Shown here: positions 45,758-56,755 of the stretch, in pieces
Layout of the letters: every line of letters begins with the position of its first letter
Position numbering within the stretch: the stretch's first letter is position 1
Assembly: GCA_963377175.1 (NCBI GenBank)
Contig: CAUJNA010003288.1
Span: 360,001-424,000 of the forward strand
Source of the DNA: Effrenium voratum
Lineage: Eukaryota > Sar > Dinophyceae > Suessiales > Symbiodiniaceae
Direction: 5' to 3'
Length of the DNA: 64,000 nucleotides
Position numbers and translations under genes: made by a program
Notes under the pieces: model-generated
Database searches by the model: none
The model's input: the letters and a program-made list of their open reading frames with translations, nothing else
Told to the model about the DNA's origin: nothing

Positions 45758-47259
45758 GTGATTTAAAGACTCAAAGAACTATTTTGATGTGTGTAGGCTG
45801 GGACTTTTTGCCCACTACAGTAGGATGTTGGGGTCAGTTCAGCAGGTGGAGCCGCAACTCTTTATGTTGAATATCCAAAGAGGTGCTCTCTTGTCCGCTC
45901 CTGAAGACACGTGGATGCCATTGATTGCAAAGGCCCAGCGTTGCATGAATGAGTCTTTGTGTCACATGTTGAGAATGGTGCCCATTCCTGATAGATGCAA
46001 GCTTGTGCCTTCAGGCGTACGTGGCAGAATCTAGTGTTTTCCGTGCTCATTTGTTTGTTAGAAGCTTGCGGGATCTCATAGGTTACATATCTTTTTAATC
46101 TGTTTACATAGTTTGGACATAAATTGTTGCTGGAGCGCTTTTTGCCCCAAATCTTCTGCGGCCCTGTTTGCCCCTCACCTCTTTCGCCCTGTGCCAGTTT
46201 TTTCCGAGCGTGTGAGTCAATTCTCTGCGTATGTATAGTTCAAGCGGTTGAGCGACACATCCTGGTGGATAAGATAAGTGAGCTTCAGATGGTTGCCTTG
46301 TTCGGCAGTGTCAGCCAACATGTTCCTCGAAGACGCTAGGAGTTTTCTGTCCAATGTGACCAAAGCACATTGGGAGCCGTTGCCAGAGCCTGAGTTGGCC
46401 AGAGAACGGCTTGAAGGAACAGGGGACTAGGCACGGGTGAGGAGCCCAGGGAATATGTTTTGATGGCTGCACAATGCTTGACCTTCCCAACCTGGATTTT
46501 GCTGACTTGATAGAGAGCGATCCAGTCAGCTTTGGCCATCAAGTCAGCTTTTGCCAGGCTTGCAACGTGTAGTAGCTTTATCGACACACTTGTCCGTTTC
46601 TGCAACAAAAAACATCCCGGCCATTGCAGTGACTGGCTCACCTGCAAATGGGTCGGGGGGGAAGAACGTGCCTTTTCGATATGTAAGGGCCCGCCCCGTA
46701 ACTTTGTTTGCTACCCGCAGAAGCCATGAAGACACACATCACGTCCAAGTTGTTGTCGCAAACCAAGATTGCGGAATCAAACATGTGCAGGGGCCAAACA
46801 GACGCTCAAACCGATGCCCAACCGATGTCCAATTGATTAGCCGACCAGCTACCCTGGAGCTGCCAAAATGCACTTTGTGTGCTGTACCAAAAAGTGGTGA
46901 CTTTCAAGCCGGAGCTGCCAACATGCACTCAATATATATATATATATACTAATATGTGTTTGTATATATATACACACTACACTATACATCACTTGTACTC
47001 AACAGTTGCAACTTTCGAGCCGGAGCTGCCTGAGTGTACTTCGTATGCGACGCTTGTACTGCAAAGTCGCGACTTTCGAGCCAGACTGTACTTTGCATGC
47101 TACACTTGTACTGAGAAGTTGTGACTTTCGATCTAGAGCTGCCACGCGCACCAAACAACGATGCTAACCGATACCAGGATATACAATTAGAAAGGTTGTC
47201 CACGGGTTTTTGTTTCGTCCCGTTTTTTGTCGCAAAACCGACTGACACGCAAACATTAG
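45758..47259. other. Presumed intronic sequence with AT-rich and dispersed repeats
   Basis: Holds the (TA)n stretch at 46,929-46,985 and the tandem dispersed repeat. A frame at 46,363-46,425 reads KAHWEPLPEPELARERLEG, a possible eroded PPR half without clear splice sites. Confidence 0.4.
46865..47150 (+). repeat. Tandem copies of the CTTTCGAGCCGGAGCTGCC dispersed repeat
   Basis: About four imperfect copies of a 50-65 bp unit: GTACTGAAAAGTYGCGACTTT, then CGAGCCGGAGCTGCC and TGTACTTYGTATGC. A (TA)n microsatellite splits the first and second. Two more copies sit at 31,060-31,155, about 16 kb away. Confidence 0.65.
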
Positions 47260-47350
47260 CCATTGAGGCTAGCAGCCTGGAGCGCGCTGGGCGCTGGCAA
47301 CAGCTGCTGCAGCTCCTGGAGGACACTAGCCCCATCCAAATCTCAGCTCG
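47260..47350 (+). CDS. PPR exon 22
   Basis: The frame reads IEASSLERAGRWQQLLQLLE, then DTSPIQISA, ending at GTGGTT. IEASSLERAGRWQQLLQLLED covers both helices, with Thr at the Met position. The start is AG|C at 47,259, or AG|G at 47,267; the former keeps a full first helix. Confidence 0.75.
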
Positions 47351-47599
47351 GTGGTTCTGCCGCCAAGGTAGCCCGGCGAAGCCGGGGATCAAAGTTTCAA
47401 GAAATCAAGAACGACCAGAATCAAGATTAGAACACACACTAGAGTTGTTTTTTGTTTCTTTGTGTTTGCTCTTGTTCTTGATTTCTCATTGTTTCCTTTT
47501 TGTCCGCCCTAATTTACCTTCGTTGTTCTTTCTTATGGATATTTCCCTTCTATATCTTTCCTTCCTTTTGTTTCTCTTGTTCTTTGTTTGTTGTTCCGT

Positions 47600-48400
47600 C
47601 TATTTGCCTACATATCTACCTATCTATCTACCCACTTGCTTTCTTTGTCTATCCTATCTATCCTATCTATCCTATCTATCCTATCTATCCTATCTATCCT
47701 ATCTATCCTATCTATCCTATCTATCCTATCTATCCTATCCAATCCAATCCATCTTTCTATCTATCTATCTGTCTATTTATCTATCAATGTAGACATCAAT
47801 CTATACCTGCCTGCCGGCCTATCTGTCTCTCTGTTTGTCTGCCAACCAACTTGTTTATCTATCTACCTATCTATCTTACCAACTATCTACCTGCGTATCA
47901 GCTATCTAACTACCTACTCCATCTGTCTATCTTATCCTTATTCCTATCTTTTTATCTGCCTAATCTCACCTTCTAACCGTCCATGTTTGTATTTTATTGT
48001 CACTTTCTATCGCGCGGGCCGGCGAGTGTCATCTTTCTTTCTAGCTAGTTGTACCTAGTTAGTCTTACTTTCTACCCATCAATCTATGTATTGACCTTTT
48101 TCTGTCGCATTGTCGATCTAAGATTTGTTGGTATGTAATCCACAATGGTATATCTTATCTATTGTCCTATTTGTCTTTCTTTCTCTCTTTCTTTCGATCT
48201 TTCTTTCTATTTGCCTGTCTGTCTATCTAACTATATATGTGTCGGTTACATGTTTATCCATCTGTCAGCCAATCTGTTATCTAGCTGCCATGTAGCTATC
48301 GAATCTACCCTTCCATTCCTATTGTTGTTCTACCTTAAATCTGCATCTATCATCTGTGTGTCTTTGTATATTTTTGTTTACCTATCTATCCATGTATCTC
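47600..48400 (+). repeat. TATC / TATCTATCC microsatellite
   Basis: The core at 47,654-47,738 is about ten copies of the 9-bp unit TATCTATCC, flanked by several hundred bases of looser (CTAT)n, TCTTTC and CTGTC words. Ser-Ile-Leu and Tyr-Pro-Ile repeat frames are artefacts. Confidence 0.9.
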
Positions 48401-48409
48401 TGCCAGACC

Positions 48410-48690
48410 TTGAGTGCTCCGCCTGCCACGAGATCTGCGCATGACCATATGTGAAAGCGCTGTGCCAGCCGCTAAATCTGTAGCTGGCCTTGTGAAAACT
48501 TGTGCGCCTGCCGCGAAATCTGCACCTCACGCGCCTGCCACCAAATATGTACGTCACCCTGCAAGAGCGAACAACTACACATGCATCATGTGAAAGTGCT
48601 TCGCCTGCCACAAAATATGTAGCTGATTGCGAAAGTGTTGCGCTCGCCGCGAGACCTGTCCCTCGCCCCTCGCCTTGCGAATTGCTGCGC
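48410..48690 (+). repeat. About 40-bp imperfect tandem repeat
   Basis: Units combine TGTGAAAGTGCT, GCGCCTGCCACGAAAT and CTGTAGCTGA with strong drift. At least six copies are discernible. Non-coding on present evidence. Confidence 0.6.
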
Positions 48691-50291
48691 CTGTCACGCA
48701 AACTAACGACGCGAAAAGCGCGCGCGCCGCGCGCCTTTGTGCCACTGCGGCTGTGAGATCGCTCCGAGATGGCTTCAAACGCGCTCCGAGCGTGCTCCAA
48801 GCAGGCGTTGCGATCAGGGTATCTTTCGAGCATCTGAGGGCTCGCAGAGGGGCTTCGTCCTTCAGACATTTCAAATCCCTGGCACACGCATTTTTTCATG
48901 CTTCTCTTGTATTCTGTCAGAGACTAGCTTTCAATTGGTTGCCACACCACGGAAGTTCCTTCTAAACTTCCTTTGGTGAACCTTAAAGCATCCTCAAATC
49001 AGGGAGACTATTCCCTGATTTTATTTGAGCCTTAGATCGTGAAACATCCTGCGTAGCACACAAGGATTTCCATAACAGGACCAGAGTATCGCCACATGTG
49101 GTAATCTAGAGCTTTCTGTGATTTCAAAGCAAGCTTGGCTCGTGCCTAGCTGAACATCAAGTTTTAACCATCTGATGACCTCTTTCGTAGTTTGACTCAC
49201 CAACCGCGCAACCACCTGCAAGGTCCTAAGACATTCAGCACGGGTTTCAAACTGTACGGAAAGGAATCGGCAGGATGACTGAGCTTCTGGGGACAGGAGG
49301 AAGTAGCCTGCCCCTGTTCATCGTTTACATTCATTCTTGAAAGCGTCCTCAACTAACTCAGACCGATGGTGTAGTTATCTCTGCTCCTAGAAGTCCAGCG
49401 TGGAATATCGCGTCAGCTGTCTCCTGCCATAGGACTACAGAGAAGAGCCCGGCGTTGTTGCTCTCCGCTCTGTTTTGGCCTTAGCCCAGCACTGGTGGTT
49501 GCCCGTCGCTGGGAGATAGAATCAGTACTGTTTTTAATGTGCTTCATTAGAACTAAGAGCAAGCATTTAGTTTGCTTGACACAATAAGATGCGAACAACA
49601 TTAGCATGCTGTTCTACACCAAGCTGCGCTTCCTGTGTTCAGGAGGTAGTGAATTCTAAGTGATGTTTGCTGCGTGTATGTGTGTGTGTGAGTGCAAGCT
49701 GAGACACACGCATGGTTTGGCGTGCATGCCTTACAACAAACTAGCGCGTTGCCTGCCATGGCTGGATTTTGCACTTGGCCATGTGAGGGAGACAATCATG
49801 CTCGCATGTACGCATACTCGTGGGAAACCATTGGCCACCAGCTAGAGTTTGCGGCAGTCTTTTGCTGCCTGAGCGCGTTCACTACTGACTGTGTGAAAAG
49901 ATCCTGCCAAACTATAAGCTGAATGCTTCAGTTGGCACCAGTTTACTTTTTATGTTGATTGTTGCCGTCATTGCCGGAGATGAAAGCGCTAGGTTTGGGT
50001 GCCTTCCTCCTTCGCTTGCGACGTGGAGCCACTACATTGTCATGTTATTGACTGTTGCCAATCAGCCATGTTGCCGGCCTGTGTGTCGAGGCCATTCTCG
50101 CTTGCAGTCGAGGCAAGCTTTTGTGTCGTGGGTGGATGAGTGGTGTTTTGCCAGCCTTCGTGATATGGTATATATTAAGGCAGCTCACAATGCTTTCATG
50201 ATCCCTCAGATTCTGCTGACATTGGGTGCTGTCAAGAGCCTCCCGAACACACCTTGTGCATTTGGGAGCTTCTCACAATCAAACGCGGAAG
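48691..50291. other. Long stretch with no convincing exon
   Basis: Presumed intron or intergenic space between PPR exons 22 and 23. Nothing recognised on either strand. Confidence 0.4.
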
Positions 50292-50335
50292 CTCATGGAA
50301 GTCATGGTTTTAAGCCCAATCTCTTCAGATATAAT
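50292..50335 (+). CDS. PPR exon 23
   Basis: The frame reads HGSHGFKPNLFRYN, ending at GTTGAC. GSHGF fits the five-residue linker and KPNLFRYN the start of a repeat (QPNLFSYN), as in classical PPRs. The 5' edge (GCGGAAG) is a guess. Confidence 0.55.
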
Positions 50336-50494
50336 GTTGACAACTGACAAATTTGCCTTTGCTGCCAGACTCGCCCTCTTCTCAACCGACTGTGAGCCCA
50401 AACTTCTTCAAAGGGGCCCGCAGTGGTTGAAACCCACCAGACATCTTCCCCCAGACAATGGGCTGGAGAGGAACTCGTTGCGCCTCGGTGCCAG

Positions 50495-50574
50495 GGAGCA
50501 GCTGGCAAGGCGCTTTGTCCATTCTTTGCGATCTTTTGGCAGAGCACCTGGACCCAGGATGGGGCTTGTTTGGG
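50495..50574 (+). CDS. PPR exon 24
   Basis: GTGCCAG|GG opens GSSWQGALSILCDLLAEHLD and then PGWGLF, with a possible donor GTCACC at 50,575. GSSWQGALSILCDLL is a good second helix (GQWQRALALLEEM), then linker LAEHL and DPG. The competing frames over the same bases look less like PPR. Confidence 0.65.
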
Positions 50575-51137
50575 GTCACCCCGAACCGTCACGTCGGAAG
50601 GTTTGGGAGGGCTTGACCGGTTATGCTTGGAACGGATGTTGCCCAACGGCATGTGGATACGGGGCGCAGAGACCTGTGTTTGCTGGAGTTACTCGTGTTC
50701 GAACGTGTTGTGTGAGCAAAAGCGACAACGAGATCATCAGATTGCATGGGATCGGCAGAGTGTCAGTGAGACCGATATTGCATGGGAATAGTCATTCATG
50801 CCTCATTCTTCAGGCATGATTCCAGCAATGCAGTTGGGGAATGTACTTGGAAAGGATCCTGCCAGTCTTTGATGGGCGATGCTTCATATGTGTGCGCTTA
50901 GGGTCTTACATGGTCTTACTTGCAAGCTGTCAGGTTACATGTCATTGCTTTTCAGCCTGGCGCACGTGCTCGAAAGGGGCTGTGTCGAGACGTCCTTTGC
51001 AAAATGCCACCGTTTTACAGTTTGCCGTGTTGTTTTTGAATATATTGTCATCGGCCAGTCTGCCACAGAGACCACGTGATATATATATATATATATGTAA
51101 TATACATACATATATATATATATATATATCTGGCAAG
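50575..51137. other. Presumed intronic sequence
   Basis: Contains (TA)n at 51,080-51,130, directly before the exon 25 acceptor. No other feature. Confidence 0.4.
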
Positions 51138-51178
51138 GAGCTCCAGCCTTCGCTGCCTCCATCAGCAGCAGCGAAAAG
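51138..51178 (+). CDS. PPR exon 25
   Basis: TGGCAAG|GAG is followed by APAFAASISSSEK. FAASISSSEK aligns residue for residue with YSAAISACEK. A likely GA donor (GAGGCT) follows; the frame also stays open to 51,466, so the 3' edge is inferred from the repeat alone. Confidence 0.55.
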
Positions 51179-51535
51179 GAGGCTCCCGCACTTGAGTCAT
51201 TTGTCAGAGCATTTGGGTATATAGTGTCTCTCAACTTTTCCACCTACAGGACGAGCCATTTGCCTCCAAAAGGTTTGACATCAGGAATGCTAGGACTGGT
51301 GCACCGCTGCAGCAAGGGCCGGCCAAGACATTCTGAAAAGGATCAATACAAAGTATCAACTTGCGGTCGCCGCTCGTCCTCGAAGCCACCCACGTCGAAT
51401 TTGTCGGGATCACTGTTGTTCAGGCGCCTCGTCTCTTCGAGGTGCGGATGTTCGACTCATTTGTAGTTGGCGCTTGTGTTGTTGTAGTGACATTAAGCTG
51501 ATGATTTGTGAGCGAAGGCAGTAAGGCTTGTCTCT

Positions 51536-51595
51536 CTTTGTGTGTGTGTGTGTGTGTGTGTCTTTGTTTATTTGGTTGTTTGTTTGTTTGTTCCC
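51536..51595 (+). repeat. GT / GTTT microsatellite
   Basis: (GT)n followed by GTTT-type units. Confidence 0.9.
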
Positions 51596-51689
51596 CAGAT
51601 AGCCGAAAGCTGTAGGGGTTCCAACTTCGAACAAAGAAGGGACAGTGTTTGGCCGGGTGGCAGGAGGCATGCAGTTTGGGGTGCTGGTG

Positions 51690-51910
51690 CAGGGCGCATT
51701 TTATCGAGGGAAGGGTGCTAGGGGGAGGGGAGTGCTGCTAGGGGTGCTGTTGGAAGTGCTGTTGACGGTGCGGGGGTGGTAGGGAGCAGTAGGGGTGCTG
51801 GTGCAGGTGGGGTGCGTTATTTTAATGTGGAGATGGACGGCAGGGTGGTAGGGGGTGGTGTTTTCAGGGGGTGTTGGGGCAGGTTGGGGGTGCAGGCTGT
51901 TTTGGGGTGC
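51690..51910 (+). repeat. GGGTGCTGGTG/GGTAGGGGG imperfect repeat
   Basis: G-rich words GGGGTGCTG, GGTGGTAGGG and GGGGAGG recur irregularly over about 220 bp. Non-coding. Confidence 0.6.
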
Positions 51911-52013
51911 TGCTTGACTATCGCACCTGCGCACCTTGGCCTCGAGGTTGTTCGGCAAGGCGCTTTCCTGCCAGACCAGTGCGTGCTCGTGTTCCCACTT
52001 GCGCGCTGCAAAG

Positions 52014-52066
52014 GCTGGTCAATGCTGTCAGCTTCAACGCTTTGCAATTGACGCGTGCCTGCGGAT
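52014..52066 (+). CDS. PPR exon 26
   Basis: GCTGCAAAG|G begins LVNAVSFNALQLTRACG. NAVSFNA and the closing RACG mark a first helix (DAVSFNAAISACG), but three residues (LQL) replace one, so the helix is two residues too long. The donor is unclear. Confidence 0.5.
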
Positions 52067-52345
52067 AGCACCTCGACACTTGCTCAGCACACCTCAACCA
52101 TGTTTTCGGAAAATTGATCATCTTTGGTGAGAACTCGCCAAATAGAAAGGGGCAAGCGGGTAGCACCCAGCGACTGGGAAACGAGTCAAGAGGACGCTTC
52201 TGCCACGCCTGACATCTCACTGAGGCTGTCTCCCACACAGAGACTGTCTCCCACTCACAAGCATTTGTGTCATGTGATGTTTTATGCGGCTGGTCACATT
52301 ACGATGTCAGCTCCTGGGACTGCCACGTCTGACAGAGCATGGGTT

Positions 52346-52360
52346 CCCCCCCCCCCCCCC
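52346..52360 (+). repeat. Poly-C run (C15)
   Basis: Fifteen uninterrupted C. Confidence 0.9.
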
Positions 52361-52539
52361 GGTTTTCAGCATTTGTGGAAGCGGCGTCGCTGCGCCGTCG
52401 GTCAGCTTGCGAACTCTCTATCGGGTTTCATGCGTGAAGCTCTGCGCGCGAAGCGTGGCGTGTGTGAGGCCATGATTTTGACATCTTCTTCGTTGGCCCT
52501 GGCTCTGTTCAGTGTGCTCGCTAAAGTCTGCCAGCATCC

Positions 52540-52700
52540 GAATCATACCCCGAATCATACCCCGAATCAGACCAAACCCGTTCGCTTTCCATGCCGCGTG
52601 TGACCGAATCATCGCTTTTCAACATGAATTCGGTTTCGTCGTGCGAATCATACATCGAGTCATACCTCCGAAGCAGACCACGAATCATACCCCTGCCAAC
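52540..52700 (+). repeat. CCGAATCATACC 13-bp repeat
   Basis: CGAATCATACCC is repeated three times head to tail at 52,539-52,580. It then recurs in diverged form (GTGCGAATCATACATCGA, CGAATCATACCCC) to about 52,700. Confidence 0.65.
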
Positions 52701-54611
52701 AACTTCCACAGCCTGGAACGTTGTTTTCAGACAGACCCACACAGCTTGCAAGTCATGGTTGCAGCTTCTCCACTGAGCCTTTGCTGGCAATCATTCAAAG
52801 AGGACAGCCTGCACTTTGCAGCTATCATATGTCTATATATTTTTGCTAGACTCCATTTAGACTTGCAGGCAGGCTTTCCTTTGCAGTTTCCTCCGCCCAA
52901 CTCCTCCCCTCGGTTTTGGATGTCTTCCTTTGTGTTGGCCACGGTTATTGGTTGTAGGATGCGTTTTGGGCTTCTCTTGCTTCTTGGGCCGTTTCCAGCG
53001 CTTCTTTGGCGTCGCTTTCCCACTCTGGGCTCCAGGCGCTGCTCCATCAGACGGCATGGAGCTCGGACGCCAGCCACATTGGCCGCGGACTGGCACATCT
53101 CAAACGGAGAAGATGGGAGAAGTTTTTTATTTTGAACCCCTTCACAAGCAAAGTGTCAGTCGCAATTGACGCAGGTACATCGATTTTTACATGGGCTTGG
53201 TTTCTTGGAAGCGCCAAGGTCAGAGCCATGCACCCCGCTGGCAAAGGAACAGCGACGAGCGGCAAAAAGGACCAAATGCCAAATGCCTTGGCGCTTGCCC
53301 TCACTTCCCGAGATGTTTTGCCGCTTTGTAACTACGTGATCGGAGGGGGATGTGGAACATTGCCATCGAGCCTCCTTGTAATTAGACCAGTAAGAGCCGA
53401 GGATTGTTTAGACGCAGTTTGCGACCATACAGTGAGATCATCCGTTGAGAGCGTTCAAGGAGCAAGCCACACTTCGAGACTGCATGTAGCAACACGACTT
53501 GGACTGGAGTATTATATAGTGTCATATAGTGTAAATGTGGTCCTCATGATTGCATGCTCTTGAGCAAGTCCACAGCTCACTCAGGCCTGTCAGACTTGAC
53601 TCACTTGAAGCAGATACACATCATGCTGTAGCCAGTAAGAAGGCCAAGTGGTGGTTTGCAAACGCCTGGGCAGTGGCCGGTTCCGCTTCCCCAATCAGTT
53701 TGCTCCTTTTTAACCGCTTACTTGCACCAGCACCTGCCGAAGCTTACTGTAGCTGACAGGCAATCTTCAGTTGATGTAGTCTGACCACTTTTTTCGTCAT
53801 TTGGACCAGAAAGTAGCAAACTGTGCACTGATGGTTTTTGTCAGCGGCAACCAGATGTTATGAAGAATAATTACGAAAGAATGATGGGCATTTTGTGCTG
53901 CTTCTGGGTTGTGGGACAGGTTTCGGAGTCTGCCTAATCGCACACGCTGGAAGAATCATTGAAAATGCCCCACACACTGCTCTGCCGTTTGAGAAGTGCT
54001 ATTTGCGATCAGCTTTGGACGAAACGCAAAACAAACTGATTTTGAAGGGAGTAGTGTTGCCTTGGCTGAAACTTGAGCACTCGCCGGCATCGGCTCACGG
54101 CTGGGGTGCGAGCTCATGGGTGCACCGGCTGGGGGGCCTGAGATGCCTTCCACGATCAGCTGTGATTTGTGCGTGTATGTGTGTGTGTGTGTGCGTGTGT
54201 GTCTGTGTTTGCGTCTGCGTTTTACTGCTGTACTTGAGTGTGTGTGTGTGTGCTTGGCTGCACAGAGGGTTTGACGGCATGACTGGCGGAGCAAGCACGA
54301 GAAACCAAGCAAGACTGCTTTGTGTAGGTGCGGGAGAGGCTTGGAGGGGACTTGCCTGAGCAGTACTCGACATGCATGTGGGGACTTGTTGCAGGGGTTG
54401 AAATCCCTTACTTTCCTTAATTTCGAGGGCCTGTATGAATTCGTACCTTCATGACCACTCTTCGAGATCGGACACTGCTGTATGTGTCGGCTTTCCTTTG
54501 ATCATGGTGGCAGGTGCTTGCTACAGGCAAATCCACATATTTCATGCTTCAGACTGAATCACTGACACATTGGCTTTCTTTCCTAGACTCCCTGGACCAA
54601 CCATGTCGGAT

Positions 54612-54688
54612 GATACAGCACCTCCTAAAGTAGCACTTGTGTGCTTAGGTCCTAAGCACACAAGTGCTATTTTAGAAGGTGCTGTATC
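54612..54688. repeat. 38-bp inverted repeat with a 1-nt loop
   Basis: Left arm 54,612-54,649 and right arm 54,651-54,688 are reverse complements with only two mismatches, separated by a single T. The outer ends read GATACAGCACC and the centre GTGCTTAGG-T-CCTAAGCAC. It looks like a tiny foldback element. Confidence 0.9.
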
Positions 54689-56032
54689 AGATCATCTCAG
54701 CATGAAACATCAAGTTGCTTTCCTCAAAGTCTTCCCGATCAACCTGAGCGATTCCTTGATTGAGCTGAGCTGCATGTTCTCCCATGCCCAAGCCCCAGGT
54801 TGAGCCGGCAGGAGCCGCTGGGTATCCGGACAGGGCTAAACACGGCTCACAGGGGAGCGCGCGCAAACCTGAAAACCTGACCTTTGCTGCCATCCGCAAA
54901 GGGGTGTCACGCATGTTTGCACCACCCATAGCCTTTGGGTTATCAATCCGCCTTTGATAGCGTCCATATTTTGTTGCCTTTGATAGCGTGGAAAGTCCTC
55001 GACATGTCGTGGCTGGCTTACTTGTGGCATTCCCAGCAGACAGCACGACAATCACAGCTTGGTGCCTGGGTGCCACAATGATCAGTTGCACATTATTCAG
55101 CATTGCTGCTTCAGATCATTAGGGGCAGTGTGGACTTACCTTGACAGCCCGTATCTCCTCTATCCGAAGACTCATATAGCATCATATAGACTTTGGGCCA
55201 AGGCGTCCTTGAACCTGACTTTTTTGTGAAGCCCAGCCAGTCGCAAACCCATTAAATCCACAATCCAAGTTGATTGGCTTTGCGCATCAATCTTTGGACT
55301 GTGCTCACTTTAGGCAGTACGCTTGCTCTTGCGCAAAACTGTTTCGCCCAACACCGACGTACTAGAATGGCTCTTGACAAAAGTGTAAATTGTGTCATGG
55401 TTTCACTGCCGCGGACAAACTCTTGTAAAGCGTTCTTGAGTTGTCCTGGTGTTGGTGTTGCATTTCACTTTCTATTTGATCCATTTAGTATTCCCGGTTT
55501 GTTCCCTCCAGAACGGTAACATGTCCACAATGTTGCTGAAAGCACCAAGCGACCAAGCCAGAGTGACCCTCAGGAGATGATCTGGAGAGACTGAAGAGGA
55601 GGCAGCTTCTGGCGGCCATGGGTCATACTGCTTGAATGTACTTTCCACCTGACTCACAAGTTGCACAGCAATCTTCAACTAGAGGATCAGGAGATTGACA
55701 GGTATTTGTTGCAGCATGCAACTAATTTTTCGGCTGTGCCTTGGCCCTCGCACAGTGGTTTGTCTTGCGCTTCTATTCTTGTGACCGCCTTTCTGAACAC
55801 TCCCCGCTTTTAGAGCCCCGCATCAAGTTTTGATTCTTTGTGGTTCGACATGTCTTTGTGTGCAGACCGACTGTTTACTCAAACGCTGAGAGCGCGTGTC
55901 AGTGTGTAGGTGCCGACCCCTGAAGACCTTTAGATGTCTTGGAGCCAGAAGCGGACTTGATCAAAGCCAGCCCCAGACCGTGTGCAGCATCTGTTCTTAT
56001 TTGCCGTGACAGGTTTTGGCGCATCCGTCCAG

Positions 56033-56305
56033 GACCGATGGCATCACAGCCCTGGGCCGCCGGCTGGCCTGGCAGCGCGCGCTTGCCCTGGTCCTGGAAG
56101 TTCCGCAAGGCGCCGGCGACACATTTGGCGGAGATCAGCATGTGTCAGATGCAGCAGCCGGATGTGCGAGTGGGTGGTCAGGCAATCGAGCGAGCGGCGC
56201 ATTGCATTTTGGCAGCCACGGTCATCGGATAGGCCTGCGGGACGTGGCTTTGGTCAACGCCGGCGCCAGCGCGTTGGCCCGCGCTTCGCGATTGCAGCAG
56301 GCGCG
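56033..56305 (+). CDS. PPR exon 27 (long, two repeats)
   Basis: CGTCCAG|G opens TDGITALGRRLAWQRALALV and then LEV, a complete repeat core. About 60 codons later the same frame reads ALVNAGASALARASRLQQAR, part of another, ending at GTGCAG (56,306). The middle (56,126-56,200) looks more PPR-like in the next frame (HLAEISMCQMQQPDVRVGGQ). It may therefore hold two compensating shifts or a missed short intron. Confidence 0.65.
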
Positions 56306-56700
56306 GTGCAGGAACGGCAGAATGCAAGAGAGTGCTAAAAGAGGAATCCTGCCCCGAGTTGTTTCGCGGCACACCCTTGATTCCTGCGAATGTCAGTGGG
56401 TTCTTCACGAATGACGCAAGCGTTTTCATGGCCCTTGGGCAACTCAGATTGTCATGACTCTTGCTCGAGCGCGTTTCTCATCTTGCCCAAAGTTAGTGAG
56501 AGGCGTTGCTTGAAGAGCTGCAGGTAGGAAAGCTGCTCGTAGAACCTCAAGCAAGACGTATATTGAAGAAGAACTAGCTAGGGCTTTTCGCCCGCCTGTG
56601 AGACGAATAATTGAAACGAGCCGGATCTGAGCATGTGAAGAATCGAACAAGTCACCAAGATACTTATTGAGGTTCGTCATGAGCACAACCCAGTTCATGC

Positions 56701-56755
<55 letters not shown>

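Larger units (their letters stand above)
52361..56032. other. Long stretch with no convincing exon
   Basis: Presumed intron between PPR exons 26 and 27. A frame at 53,257-53,320 (KKDQMPNALALALTSRD) recalls a second helix but lacks Trp and splice signals. A (GT)n microsatellite is at 54,176-54,260 and a perfect-stem hairpin at 54,612-54,688. Confidence 0.4.

Noticed and set aside
53257..53320. KKDQMPNALALALTSRD as a PPR second helix
   Set aside because: Lacks the Trp, has no adjoining first helix and no clear splice sites.
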